This document shows, in pieces, positions 1 through 13,906 of a DNA stretch of 64,000 bases. A program made the position numbers and the translations under genes. The stretch comes from Trichoplax sp. H2 (taxonomy: Eukaryota > Placozoa > Uniplacotomia > Trichoplacea). How positions within the stretch are numbered: position 1 is the first letter of the stretch; the number at the start of each line of letters is the position of its first letter. Location: NCBI GenBank assembly GCA_003344405.1, contig NOWV01000101.1, forward strand, positions 208,146 to 272,145, written 5' to 3'. The notes below the pieces were generated by a model. The model had not been told where the DNA came from, did not search any database, and saw only the letters and a program-made list of their open reading frames with translations.

Positions 1-3000
1 TTCTGGTATTTTAATTGTTAATTTACTAAGCAAGGATTAAATAAATACAAAAATAAGTATACTGTAGATAGATGGAATTATACGTCTATGATTGCCGCCA
101 GGTAAAATATCCTGTCGGATACTAGATAGCAATATGTTACTGATTAAATCATACCGGCTGATTCTAATTGTTATGATCTATTACAAATATTTTAACAAAA
201 AACATTAAATACATTCTGAAATATGAAGACATCGCAACTATTCGTTCGATGTTAGACCACTTGATGAGCGTGAGTGTAAATGTGCGTATAATGTCAAAAT
301 CGTTGCAATTATTTAATCTATCAATCTCTGTTACTCATGGTGCTGTGAATTGGTTAGCTAGCATAAAGTATATCTGTATATAGTAAACAAGTAATATAAC
401 CTTTGAGACGTAACAAATAACCTACTTCTTAATGATGGTAATATTAAGTAAATAAATGCCGTCTGATTTTCAGGTCACTATTGTTATAATGCGACATAAC
501 GTCGACATTTGCAAATACATTTATATAAATAAATTGATTAGATTTAGGAATGATATATGAGCGTAGGAAACGCATCCAATCGAAAATTTTAAATAGTTTA
601 TTCCTCGCTTATCAATTCATAAATATTTTTCTCATCTTCTAACCTTCTTTTTAGGACAATAACCTTTGATAACTCTTACTGTGGTCTATTCTAAGCTGTT
701 CTGTATATTCTTTATCTCTTACTCTCCTATACTACGCTGTCTTTTCTATCTCCTTTTCATTATTTCAATACAATGATGATAAAAGATTGTATTGAGTGTA
801 TCGATTTTAATCTCTGGCTATTATTACCCAAAATGAGAAGTTAACCGTTATTTACCCAACCTAATTTATTCATAAACCTCCTGCTAAGTGATTTTAAGCT
901 AAAAATACAAGCTAACTCTCGTAAAAAAAAATGCCAACAATATCGGTTAAAAATGCCATAACCAATACAATTTATCTTACTAGTAATTATTTACCCTTCT
1001 ATTTAATATTAAAGCATTGAAGTTAATTAAACTCTGTATATCGACGAATTTATTTCGAAACTAATGAAATAATAGGAGTAACAAGCAGTTTCTAAAATGA
1101 ACAATTTTATGTCTGATTTGTCTATTTGGAACCACTGAATTTCTTACATCGTTAGCGTATTTCATTCGTCACCTAAAATCTATTCTCTATCTTATTGACG
1201 TTAATAGTATTTGAATACAAGCTGATTATGAAGAAACGATTGTATAATTACTATTATTACTGTAGGTTAAACTGTATCTCGTAGCGCCTAAAGGAAATGC
1301 CAGAAACAGTAAGAATATAATAATACAACTAATTATGTTATTGATGACACATGGGCTGAAAAAAGACAATGGCTGCTTCTTCTACATTGATTTCTTAAAA
1401 ATATAGGTTAATATATTAACTAAACTCCTTGACGATCTTAAAGTCATTTTGATTTAACAAATTCGTTGCCATGTCCATTCTATAAATTACTTCCAATTAC
1501 AATCAATATTATCACGAAACAATAGTCACTAGTGATAGCTTTACTTCATTTTTGGTTATTGTCTTTTAATTTACTAATGCTGCTTCTTATTACAATGTAG
1601 TTGTGAAAGAATTGAAATTGCTTTTCCCTAATCAATATATAAATAATACTATCATGAACATGATTACAGTGCATTTGTGTAGCTTTTAATTTTGTGCCAT
1701 AAAAAACATTTGTTGATTGGTAATCACAACGTGATCAAGATCACAATTGCTTAATTTTTTTTAAATTAAACCTAGTCTTGCCCTGCTACGTAACTTGTTA
1801 GTGGTTCCAGCTTATCGCTAGACCTTTAGTGGACTATAGAATACTAACGGTAATAAAATCATTCATCTGATAGAACTATTGATTAAAAACAATCTTGGAC
1901 TAAGATTGACATGATCAGTTTTTCATATAATAATCATCAATTTATTGTTGTCAGTACGTTAATAGTTATTACTTTCCGTTATATTCATATAGTATAGTGT
2001 TTCGATCCAGTAAAACCTCCATGAACAAATTCAAAATTTTTCCTTGAGAAAACTAAATGCAATTTAATTATCTTTCTAAATACAAAAGATTTCTATTACA
2101 TTATAAGATTTAGTAGTAAATTAAAACTTGTGATTGCAACTGTGTTAATATCGCGATGGAATGATGATAAAAATCAGTTTGAATCTTTATCTAGATCTAA
2201 ATATGTCCTAACAGATTGAGGAGGTGTGCATTCAACTTAAGAGGATGGGATATACATCAGATGATTTCAATGTATCTTATCATAATAAACTCTAACAACA
2301 GTCAATTTATGTTTATTATTAATATATTGTCCTGTTCAATTTCTTAATATTATGTGGTTAACTTTAGATGAAAGAAATTGATTCGATTGCATGTTGGGTT
2401 TGATGGAATAGTCTTTATTCAAATGGCACGATTCAATGGAAAGAATGATTTCATTTAATTTTATTTCAAAACACGGCAATTAAAAAAGGTGCTACTCAAT
2501 AATCGGTTGTTATTGACGATAGGGGTTCTTAGATTGAGCAGATTGGAGTATGTCAGGAATCTAATTGATTAACCTAATTTAAGGTAGTTCAACCCTGACT
2601 GTATTGTAACAAATAAGCGATCTTATGGTTATTTGCTTCTTTATCCAACAATCATTATTGTTATTATCATGAGAATTGAGATTAGGAAATCAAATAACTT
2701 TGTAACCGAAGAAATCATCCGATGTTGAAATAATGAATCAGTTAACAAAGTAATTGTTAAGATACATCGGAGAAATTTTATTATGCATGTTGATATGTGT
2801 TTAGCACTACTGTCATGATTGATTCAATAGTTAAAGTCCCCTAACCTGTTTAGGATTGTTTGCTGGTTACTGGCATCTTTGACTAGTTCTCCAAATTCGT
2901 CTGTTCCGTGTGTATCTATTAAATACAATGCAAAAATTAGTTAACCTAATGAAGATAGATTATAGAATTGATGTATTGTAATAATCAAATGCGGTTCCAT

Positions 3001-4664
3001 GTTGATAATGAGAGGGAAAAAGTGGACAGTGATAAATAAAGGAAACCCTGTCCATTAAAAATTAACATATACTTCTAATTTGTGAATTTTGGTAGTCCAT
3101 AAAATATTTTATATTGTTGATAAGGATATAGAATTCATGACGTTGCTATAGCTTTTAAACAACGCATTTAATAACTTCACCGTTAATGCAATACAGTAAA
3201 ACTTAGCTAGTGGTGATACTTGTTATTACTACGATCTTGAAATAGAGAAATCTCATAGAGACATCCATTTTGAAATTTTTGAAATGGATGTTATTGATAA
3301 TTAAAAAAATTTCAGTATCGTTGGATTGCTTATTGATTTCATGTACAAGGGAGAAATGTTGTGACTGTGATCAAATGAATTAGTGATAATGTAACTCCAA
3401 TTGCATAGGTTAGTATTTATTATTAGTCAGCTGCAACTGAATACAAGCATAAAATTGGCGAAATTATCTCGGCAATTAAACTAAAATGATGTTGAGTTTT
3501 ATTTCCCTTTCATTCTTTTAGAAATTTGAACCAATTTACGAAATTAAATACATCGATATTATTGATACAATTTAAACTGACATGCGTTAATTAATTAATT
3601 AATTAAAATACTTTTGAAGGGGATAAGAAATAACCGTAATAATAGTCAATTTTTAAAATGACTTGCAAGATAAAACTGCAAATTTGTAATCTTAGAACTA
3701 ATCAATACGGAAAACTTCGCTAATTGTATTCTACGAGGGACACCTAAAGCGTTTAGAAGACAGAAATAGATTTTAAGAGTGTGAACGTGAAGATCTAGCA
3801 TATCTAATCAAATATTTAATTGTCTAGTAAATCTCCAAATAAAAATTTTTCTTATATTCATCGAGGGCGGAACAATATCTACGACCATAACGATTAACCT
3901 ATTCAGTAAACTAGAAATGGTTAATAAAGAAAAAGTAGGAGTTTGGTAGCTAGCCGATGCTTAGACATAATATTTGTATGCTTGCAGCTTTACATAATGT
4001 TGAATAATTCTAAATGATATAACCTGGGATAATGGATGGCTATAGAGAACTATCGTAATTGGAATAAGGTGAAACTATGTAAGCCTTCGATAGTAAGTGC
4101 TCACGTCTATAAAAAAATATATGGGTAAAATATAATCTAGATAAATTGAACGTTTCGCAATAAGCGTAAAAGATTTAGTATCATGACATTAGGTAGGTGG
4201 ATAAAAGCTTTGAAATAGTTATATTCGAAACTAAGTGAGGATTAATGGAGTAGGAGAGTATTTGCTCATCGTTTTATTAAAATCAGAAGAGGATTTAACA
4301 CGGTACTACATAAAATCAATATCGAACTATAGGACATTAGATTGATTACGCAAGGTAAAGAAAAATATTTAAATCCATGCGCTTGTCATTAAAGAGATTC
4401 TTTTAAAGGATGTTATTTAACTAGCTTGCGATAAAAAAGTAAACCAAGATTGACAGTTTTCAAGTAATCACGGGAAGTTCAATATATCTCGTCACTACTG
4501 TTAAGAGGATACAGCATAAGTTAGTCGGAAGATGACTATCCTATTTCTTATTTTTAGAATATCAACGAAGAGATAATAACGGCAAAGTCAGTAATAGAGG
4601 AAATTTTTTTGATACTCGTTTATCGCGATAATCTTGACAATTTGATCTAAAGTATTAGCAAATT
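1..4664. other. AT-rich non-coding stretch
   Basis: I see no supportable gene here. Stop codons are dense in all six frames and no open stretch combines an ATG, coding-like composition and splice sites. The only simple repeat worth naming is a run of about five TTAA units at 3587-3606. Scattered long introns or short exons of an unseen gene cannot be excluded by eye. Confidence 0.5.
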
Positions 4665-4955
4665 TTGCTATCCAATATTGAGAAAAAGTTAAAAAGATCT
4701 ATTGAAGAGTTGAAAAATCTTGATGGAAATGTTTACCAAGTTCTTATTGTTAACTCCTCAATGACCCAGCCTAGCATAAGTTTGATGATAAAATTGGTTG
4801 ATATAGGAGTCTCGTATATTCTTTTCAACTGGTGGACTGAATATACGCAAAGCGCACAGTTCAAGTTACATTGATTATTATCGGTAGCAGAACTTAAAAT
4901 ATGTTTGTAGATGATTTTTCTTTACATTTTTAATGGCTAGTGGATAGCGGGGTGA
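4665..4955 (+). mobile_element. Possible decayed non-LTR reverse transcriptase fragment
   Basis: A 69-codon frame without an ATG (4665-4874) contains, at about residues 41-60, the spacing K-L-x3-G-[IV]-x6-W-x3-Y. The same gapless spacing occurs in the block of LINE-type reverse transcriptases that reads roughly LLxKLxxYGIxGxxLxWFxSYL. Forty bases downstream, in another frame, 4901-4924 reads MFVDDFSL, resembling the [YF]xDD catalytic box. The intervening GVPQGS-type block is missing, and there are stops and frame changes, so any element would be dead and internally deleted. This is a pattern match by eye on a short, degenerate stretch and could be chance. Confidence 0.2.
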
Positions 4956-5468
4956 TAATTACGATCAATTAAACAATTTAGCAGCGAAAGATAATTACTA
5001 CTGGAGAGGAAAGCTTATCATTTCGTTAAGGTGGCCGTAGCAGTAGGGGTTAATGGAAACGTTTTCATGATAGCGCTTTGTTATTATTACGGGAGCAATT
5101 TATAGAATTGATTGAAGGGGAGTTTATCAATTATATTTACAAATGATGTCACTTGGACAATGAATTACCGATTGATGAGGAAAAAAGATGGATAAGCTAT
5201 ATATTCAATCTAGATGAAATACTGTATGTAATTATTTCCAAAACTAGTATCATTTTGCCAATGTTAGCTATATATCTAAATGATATAGTTTACATTAACA
5301 GGAAAGAAATGAAAAAATTGACTGCACTGTTTGAATAAATTTTACTGGTTCGGGTTAACCACGCTCTGTAGTCAAGTCCTATGTTTCTTTACTTAGCGTG
5401 AGATGATTAATTGAAAAAGATATCGATTAATTCTAATCTGTTCTTGCTGATTCTACTTGATCACCTTT
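4956..5468. other. Non-coding, possible relic sequence
   Basis: A 61-codon frame at 5153-5338 (+) opens at TTG, lacks an ATG start and has no convincing family match. A fragment SIILPMLAIYLNDI in it faintly recalls the reverse transcriptase block before the catalytic box, but it lies after the DD-like motif, which is the wrong order. I therefore do not call it. Confidence 0.3.
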
Positions 5469-5913
5469 CTATAACCATCTTTGTATTGATTTAGCTAAAC
5501 TGTTACCTTTTAGATGTGATACATTGCCATTTATTACTTGGCTATTAAGGATTTTACTGTATTGTTTGATCTTAGTCATGCCTGTATTTAACTTACTTTA
5601 CACTTAGATGATATTATACTCCTTTAAATGATCTGATGATCGATGCTATAACTATCACTATTATGTTTTGTGAGAAAGATACAGACAACGAAGATGGTCG
5701 GGTCGGCGATAGGAAAAATAATAAATATATAAGCCTTAAAGCGGATGAATTGTTTCAATGATATCGACTACAATTACTGTTTACGCTAACATAAATAAGG
5801 AAAAGTTCAACATCATTTTTTTAGTGGCAGTTGCGGTTAACAGTTGAATGTGTTAATTACGCGTATGTTAATATTATTATCCGAATTATATTTTTAAAAT
5901 TTTGCTTTCTTAC

Positions 5914-6088
5914 CATCTGTGTTGGTTAGCGGTGATCTCAGATGGATGGTATCTCCAAAATCGACAAAATTGATATCTTTTTTCATTGTTGAATCGCGTA
6001 AGGCCTGATTAAGTTGATTTCTACGAGTATCGTCGTGTTGTGGAATAGTAAATTCGGATCTTAAATTACCAAGGTATAGTTGTGTCAT
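5914..6088 (-). CDS. Candidate first coding exon of a minus-strand gene, unknown product
   Basis: From an ATG at 6088-6086, 58 codons read in a composition unlike the surrounding DNA: charged and polar, beginning MTQLYLGNLRSEF and ending HLRSPLTNTDG. The frame runs straight into a strong donor, GATG|GTAAGAAAG, after base 5914, leaving phase 1. A phase-compatible continuation exists at 5581-5507 (after TTAAATACAG, starting GCATGACTAAG). It could end at donor AAAG|GTAACA or read on to a TAG at 5471-5469, giving a protein of about 95 residues. I do not recognise the family. The motif DFGDTIHL faintly recalls beta-rich ciliary proteins such as CFAP161, but this is too weak to name it. Composition and the donor support a real exon; no downstream exon is convincing. 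Confidence 0.35.
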
Positions 6089-8174
6089 ATTGCTAATAGA
6101 GAATCTGCTAATAATTATCAAAGGAGATAATCATCTACTAATGTCAGCTGGCCAGCCAAAAAAAAAATTAAGGGTAAAGAAGGAGTGAGAGAGGCAGATT
6201 ATTTCAGCTTAAGCAAATCAAAAATTAGCTCTCTTGTTGCGTTGCTCGTCGTTGTAAAGCTACTATTTGTCTTCTTATGCTCCTCTTACTGCATCTAATT
6301 CCCCTCCTCTCTGTCTACAGCTATTTATTCATCTTGACAATTTAGTTTTATTCTTTTTTTATATCCTGGCTGAATAAAATAGTCTATTCTAAAAAGTATA
6401 GACGAGGGGTGCAAATAAACCAATAATGATTGACAGGATGCTAACGATAGTGCTCTAGCTTAGCTTGCAATCAACTATGGGATTGTATTCATTCAAATCA
6501 ATTGAAAGTAATTCAAGCTGTGACGTTAATACAGTATTGACAAATTTCAATGCGGTAAATAGTAATTATTTAATCGGTTGTTGTTAAACAGGTTAGAAAA
6601 AGTTTAAACAATGCAATTTGTTCAATAGCAGTTATTGTCTATCATCAATCGATAGACGTTGAGGCAACAGTTTTGATCGCTTTTCAATAATCAGTCTAAT
6701 GGCCAATTAAGAAGTCAACACCTCCTAAAATTCGCATATTGATTAGAATTGCTGTGGTTGCTTTTTATATTTTAATTGTTTTTGTTATTTCTAATTTTGA
6801 TCAGATCATCATGCAGAGATATTTGCTCACTTTGGCCTCATGTCGATCGATTAATGTGTATAGAGATATGCCGCTGTGTATATTCTATTCAATCAATTAG
6901 TATCATTGATTATTTTTCCTTGATTTTAAAATGTCATCGTTTAGATCTAGTTTAAAAAGATAACCTTACTAAAGAGTGATCACAGTAGGACAAAAAGATC
7001 TATTTATGAATAACAGAAGATAGATAGAGAGGGAAAATTTTCCAAAAAGTATAGATAGTACTATCGATCAAATCAACGGATCAATAGCTATGTGTTGTTA
7101 TTGATTTCAACAATGATAATTTTGATCAGACGATTAATTATTCTCATGATACATCTTCCCCCTAAAACCTTAAACTCTTGTTTTGTATTTTACTTATTAG
7201 TGTGTTGATAAAAAAAAAGTTTAATCACTACATAGAATTAGACAGACTGCCTATGCCTTCATTTGTAGCAATAGAGTAAAATATTCTAATATTAGTTTAA
7301 GCTATTAACAAATAAATCATTTCTTATCAAACAATCAATCCTCACTAATCAGTCATTATATAGATTATCGATTGACTAGACATCGATTGAGCTTGAATTC
7401 AATATTTTTCCTTCATTGATGACAGATAAATTTGATCGTTTATACAAATTGACATTTACTTTCTTAAACCTTTACACCTAAAGAGTGGCCCAATAGAAAG
7501 GAAATTGATATACAACAACTATTTTGTTCGAGAGTTGCTATTGTTATCATAATTGAAAAGATGGCTACTAAAATGAATATTTACCTACTTTGAGACGATT
7601 TTAAAATAATAATAAGATGTCTACCAACTTTTTTTATATATTGAACAGTATAATTTGCCTTAGCAGGCTCTGTTGCATTATCAGAAAATGCTGATTAGGC
7701 ATTCGTCTACACTAACAAATAATATAACATTAAATTTTATTTTAGCAAGTTGTTACTGGCCATTGAAATATTTTAAAGTTTTATTTAGACTGGTTACTCG
7801 ATAGGATGGTATTGATATACTCATCACAGCCGAAATAGTTTTACATTGAGAGGGAAAGTCATTTGGATAATATCTGGAGCAGAATGTAGTTATTTGATAC
7901 AGTCAGTAAATCAGCTAATAATATCTTTCTAAATACAACACTTGTTTAACTTTTAAGTTGACACTCTCTTCCTAATTGATTCCAATTATGATCAAATAGA
8001 AAAATTGATTATCTCTTGCTCATTATAATAAGATGATTGCCATCTCTGGCTGTGAGTAGAACAAATGATTTTTAACCCACCGTACTGATCTTTCGTCTTG
8101 GGATGATTTCTAAAATGACGATAAACTGATTTTTATAGCGACTTTATGAGGAGCCATTTTTAGAAATAATTTCC
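6089..8174. other. Non-coding stretch
   Basis: No supportable gene. If the exon at 5914-6088 is real, its promoter and 5' UTR would lie just above 6089; the purine-rich run (on the + strand) at 6159-6200 and the pyrimidine-rich run at 6270-6320 are the only compositional marks there. Confidence 0.4.
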
Positions 8175-8532
8175 GTACTCTAGATTACCATTTGTTATCA
8201 ACAGTCTACTACATATTCGGAACAACTTTAAAGCTTGAATCTAAGCTTATCCACTGAAATTGATACGATAAGCCACATATCTAAGTACGAATGTAGAGTT
8301 TAATCAATCAAAATAGAATAATATCAAGATTAAGGAGCATTAAATAGTACTCTAGATTAGAATTTGTTATCAACAGTCTATTATTTATTCGCTATAACTT
8401 TAAAGCTTGAATCTAAACTTGTCCATTGAGGCTTATATGATAAATCACATATCTAAGTACAAATGTAGAGTTTAATCAATAAAAATAAAGTAATTCTAAG
8501 ATTAAGGAGCATTAAGTAGTACTTTAGATTAC
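8175..8532 (+). repeat. Two-copy tandem repeat, 172 bp period
   Basis: A unit beginning GTACTCTAGATTA starts at 8175 and again at 8347, and a third copy begins at 8519 but is lost after about 14 bases. Both full copies share TTGTTATCAACAGTCTA, TAAAGCTTGAATCTAA, CACATATCTAAGTAC and AAGATTAAGGAGCATTAA in the same order. Divergence between copies is moderate, so the duplication is not recent. No open frame crosses it. Confidence 0.85.
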
Positions 8533-11500
8533 TTTAAAATATTCATAAAATTGTCTTGATAGTTATGTTTAATTAAATTGAACTAAATCCATGTCAGTTA
8601 TATTCTATAGCGGGAATATGTGTATAATGTAATTGATTAGCAACGCCCAGCTAGGTGTGGTATGCAAGATCAATATGATGAAATGATTTTCATCGCTGTC
8701 ATGTTTATTTTCATATGCATTGCAATAAATTAGCGATGCGCCGTACAAAGCAAAACTATGGGATAAATAGATAAAACTATAACAGAATCTAGGCTCTAAA
8801 TTTCAGTGTACAATTTATCAACCAAGACAGGTACTCTATCATTATGCTGAAATAAATTTATAATATAAGTGCTACGAGAATGGAGTCTGAGTTAGTAGCT
8901 GAATACAGAACGGAAGCGTGTACAATAGCTATAGTACGATTACGTGTATAGAACAAGTTCAGCAGAGAATCATTTATTTCTGTTCGTACTGAATTGTAAA
9001 AATGGATTATATCGGGCTGTCATGAGAGAGATTCTTTGCTACCTTATATAGTAGTTATGACTGGCAATAGATCTTATAATAGCAATATAAAATCACTTCG
9101 CTTGTACATGTTTTGACTTTGACTTCTGTTACTGCTTTTGCATGCTATATCTGTTTTTTCTAGCATGATTGATACTAGTAATTATCACAGTTAAAGAAAC
9201 TTAAGTGTGTTCTATTTATGCATAATATTGAAAAAGTTAGATAACTTCGGTGTTTAACTTTCTGTATCGATGATCTGAGTTCACGGTTATTCTTCTATTT
9301 TTCAAATATTTATGGTTCACCATTGAGATATTTCTCTGAGTAAAGTTTCTGTTACAGTGTATCAACAGGGCGTAAACTACTTTGGACTATTAGGTGAGGT
9401 ATTACGTTTAATTTTATATCATTCTTTTTTGAAGTATTGCAGCTGCAGTTGATTCTAACTCTTTACGTTCTTAATGCCACTATAATTATTGCAACGTCCA
9501 TTTAGAATAATTAAAATTTGTATATTTACTTTGCCATTTGCAATAGAATAGATTTCCGTACTACTATGAAATATGAATTAGTTATACTACTTTAAGGTTG
9601 GCTGATACTTTCGGGTAATAAATAGACTATGATTTTGTGAAAGTGACATCCGGTTGGTGATTTATGATGCCAATTTAAGAAATATGAGCATGATGTAACA
9701 GTATCGGATAGGATTATTGCCGATTCTTTATCCACCAATTTCAATCGCTATAGCTGTGCTTGTTGTTTCGTAAGAGTAATGTGACTTTATTGATAGTCCT
9801 GTTTGCGATACTGCAATTGAATTATTTTCTATACAGAATCTAGCTGCTTGTACACGTAAGTACAGCAATCATGTAATGCAATAGAACGCAATCTTTTAGC
9901 TAGTCTAAGCTAACCAATTGCGCTTTGTTCTCTACTAATTCGTATTAACATTACAGTAACACTACAGTACATGCATCCTTTTTCAAAAGAGTTAAGCAAC
10001 AGACTCTTTAATCATTTTACTCTTGCAAAAGCAGGTAATTACGGCGAATCCTAATAATTTTTAGTTGTAATATGTCCTAAGTTCAGATATGGTAACTAAA
10101 ATAATAGACAAGACGAGTTTGATTAGAGGCAGACTATGGTGTAAATAATAAATGCTTCGATACCTACAAGCCTTTGGATCATGATTTATCCTATGTAAAT
10201 TTGATATCCGAACTTTGACAGCTACTAATAATTTACTAATGCTTTATGATAGCGCAATGATCAAAAGCTAATATTACTATTGAAAATAGTTCGTATGCAG
10301 TTGAACTCATTAATCAATAGTTGTTATTACGCTTTGCCAGAGAACCGTAACTTTGCTATTGAAATCAAATAATCTACATTATACGAGTCTTTATTATTAA
10401 ATTGTGGCCAGATTATGATTGATCATATTTGGATACATTCTAATCATGTGATATTTGCTAGGTTAGCCATAGTACTGTATAGTATGATCGTAACCTTTCA
10501 ATTGTGCGTGTGAAATCAAGTCTTGATATATTTTAATACTATTTACTCAAATTTAGAACATTTAAAAAGTACTTACTGTAAAATAATGGATTAAGTATTC
10601 CATTTTTTTCGTCTTTTGCATTTCTGCATAACTGCCTACTTATTCATTTTGAGCCAAGTAGCAATATCAAAAGTATACTATGTAACTGAGTAGATTATTG
10701 TATAATTTTTATGACACAGGGATGCGTACAAGTACTGGTTCCGTATATTTCAGGCAGGCAGTTTTTTGATTTCTTCAGATGGAATATTTTTTTCTATAAA
10801 GTTATACATAAAAAATTGATTGCTACAGCTAATGACTATGCCGTAATTGGTAATAAATTGAATTGAATATTGTTGATACTACTGTGCTGCCTAAAATTTC
10901 CGTCAAGTATAATTTCGATCTTAGTGTGATGTCAATTTCTACCATCAATCAACTATTCGTAGACGCGTATTAATTAAATCGTCCTATTCGTCAGAGTGTA
11001 AAACTCATTAATCACAAGGGTATTTTAATCATTTCTTGACATTTTAGATAGATACAAAGGAAATTTAGAATGATATGGCTCATTGGTATATTAACAGTAG
11101 GTATTATCAATCAAAATAGTATGTAGTGTTGCATAATTATAATACAATTAGTGAAGTATGACTATGATGCAGGCGTTCTACTCCTCCCCTTTTCCTCCTG
11201 TTTCACGAATAGCTTCCACATATGTTGTAGTTGACTTTAAATGATTTTATTATTTTTGAATTCATAACGTATTTTAGTTGTGTATTGGTTAACTTTTTGT
11301 ATTTGTTTTACTCGTTCAACATCTGATAGCTTTTTATAGGTGATCCTATTGAGGTTTTAGTATTTTAATAACTCATTCCAACTTAGAATCTATTGATCAT
11401 GATTATGATAAGGTAGTTATAGGACAATATTTGTATGGAGTGTAATTTTCTTTATATCCGAAAAATGGGGTCTTTTCAGACCTGAAGCCAGTTTAGAAGC

Positions 11501-12059
11501 TTAGCGTGAAATAGATTGCATCATTTCGAAATATGGATAATTTAAACATTGCTGCAGTGTGCTATACTATTGACAAGAACATTTACCATTCTCTAAATAG
11601 CCAGCCAACAACGTTGGATCTAATAACGAGGCGTTTATCTAAGCATTACCGGATTAAAAATCTTCTATCTTTGAACTAATGAAGAAGGAAAATGGTGTAA
11701 TAACTAAGAATACGCATTGGAAGTTGAGATATTTTCCTTGCTGTTACAGTAGTCGTGTCAAATATACATGTGAAATATAAATTTAAGCAGGAATGGCGAA
11801 TGGTTATGTTGACGTTAACCAACGGAAAAAAGTATAGAGTATGTGTATGTACATATTAAGCATAACTATGCGTATATATATATAGAGAGAGAGAGAGGCG
11901 GGTAGACGTGTATTTTGTTGAAAGGAGAGAGCATAGTATGAGGAATATTCTATAGGAGTTAAGATATAGCTCACAGACGCAGTACCGGCGAAATAGTTAA
12001 CAAATTGCATATGGCAATGAAACCAAAGCAAAAACATAGTAGAATTGCTAATACCAGAG
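8533..12059. other. Non-coding stretch with a TA/GA microsatellite
   Basis: No supportable gene. A compound microsatellite, about six TA units followed by six or seven GA units, lies at 11873-11897. The minus-strand open frame across it (11804-12037) is low-complexity and I do not treat it as a gene. Confidence 0.45.
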
Positions 12060-12256
12060 ACTACTCTTTAGACTTTTTGGGTATTTTAAAAAAATGAACA
12101 TTTTCGATGAGAAAATAGTCAAGTCTAATCGATTGCTGGCAGCAGACTTGCTATTACCAGCAATTATTCTTTAGACTCCTTGCTGATACTACGGGCATTA
12201 TAGATTTTTGAGAATGAACATTTTTAATGAGAAAATGAGGAAGTTTAATCGACGCT
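12060..12256 (+). repeat. Diverged tandem duplication, about 110 bp
   Basis: The motif order CTTTAGACT...ATGAACATTTT[CT][GA]ATGAGAAAAT...AAGT[CT]TAATCGA occurs at about 12066-12134 and again at about 12171-12252. The copies share CTTTAGACT, GAACATTT, ATGAGAAAAT and TTTAATCGA-like blocks. No coding potential is seen. Confidence 0.7.
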
Positions 12257-13198
12257 ATTGTATTGCAGTCTCTGTACACCAGTAGTTGATTTACTGACTA
12301 GCAGATTCATAACGAGTATTTTGGTGATCAATTCATTAAAATTGTGACGTGTAACGAAGGCTATTTCTGATCGTAAGTTTAACAATGTATGGGAACAACT
12401 TTATGAAATTAGTTAAGCACCAACATATTATCCAAGTCGAGCTGTATATTGAATACGCATTTTATCTATGCTCTGTGAGAGTACGTGTTGAGCTCTATCA
12501 TACCATGTTAATTTACTGTACTACAGCTTAGTAATATGGTGGCAGCAGTGCAACTATATTACTAGTTTAATCACGTCCTATCGCTTTTTTTTTGACAGAG
12601 ACCGCTGTTGTGTATTGAGTAAAAGAAAGCCTATAATCAATTACAGTATACGATAACCACAGTTCACTTTTCAATAGAATAATTATATATAAATAGATAT
12701 ACTGTACTCGCAGATAGATATCACAATTCTAGCATTACCGATATACTCGTATGCATCCATGCATTTCACAAATAACATAATTCACTCTAGTGTGATCAAT
12801 AATAAGTTATAAGAAAACGTAGATTGAATTAAAGCATCTTTTGAGCCGTTAGCGAGTGTATTATCCAATATACGCTATACCTGCATATAATATTTATCGT
12901 ATATTATGGTGATAAGGTCATTTAAAATATAATCATCAAACAAAGAAATTGCAGTTTCTTGTACACTTCGCTTTATTACATAAACTAGTACAGTAAGTAG
13001 CATGGATTATTTGATTTTCATCTTAAGCTAATTAAGGGCTGCCCTACAATCATGCAAGCGTATATACGTATATAATAAATCAACTCAATGGAATCTAGCG
13101 TAGACAAGAAGGAAACCATATCTCCATCTTAATATGGCTGGACGGGATTGTGTACCAGGTAGTCCAGTAGTCGTCGTTGGTAGTGGGGGCCCGTTTGT
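12257..13198. other. Non-coding stretch
   Basis: No gene, tRNA-like fold or strong repeat is visible. A short phrase starting at ATG 13088 stops after a dozen codons and is not supported as coding. Confidence 0.4.
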
Positions 13199-13906
13199 GC
13201 ACTTTCTTAACTCAGTCCATTAGAGTACAACTATAATACTGTACGCTTGGACATTTATACTGAACTACTTAGTAGAGGAGTCTCTCTCGATCTGCCAAGT
13301 TCCATTCGATGATTATTAATTCTTGTTACGGCCCGTTAAATTGAACTAAAGTAAAGGTAAAGTAGAAATAGTTCACCTTGGAGTGTACAGTATCTCTACT
13401 TTATTTTCTGATTCTTTTTGTAGAATAGTAGACAAGATACAAGGGCACTTTGTCAGCTCAGTCCATTAGAATATAACTATAGTCCTATACACTTGGACAT
13501 TTATACTGGACAGTAGAGGGGTCTCTGTCGATCTGCTAAGTTCCTTTCTATGATTATTAATGTTAAGACCCGTTAAATTGAAATGAAGTGAAGGCAAAGT
13601 AGAAGTAGTTTACCTTGGAGCGTACAGTATCTCTACTTTATTTTGGAATTCTTTTTGTAGAATAGCAGACAAGATGCAAAGGCACTTTGTCAACTTAGTC
13701 AATTAGAGTACAACTATAATACTGTATAGTGTACAGTAGAGAGGCCTGTGTCGATCTGCCAAGTTCCATTCGATGATTATTAATTATTGTTACGACCCGT
13801 TCAATTGAAATAAAATGAAGGTAAAGTAGAACTAGTTCTGCTTGGAGAGTACAGTATCTCTACTTTATTTTCTGATTCTTTTAGTAGAATAGTAGACAAG
13901 ATACAA
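13199..13906 (+). repeat. Three-copy tandem repeat, 225-246 bp period
   Basis: Copies start with GCACTTT at 13199, 13445 and 13682. Each carries, in order, CAGTCCATTAGA (or a variant), TCGATCTGC, AAGTTCC, GATGATTATTAAT or a close variant, CCCGTT.AATTGAA, GTAAAGTAGAA, ACAGTATCTCTACTTTATTTT, and TAGTAGACAAGAT. The third copy has lost about 20 bases near its start. No open frame follows the period, so this is non-coding satellite-like DNA. Confidence 0.9.
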
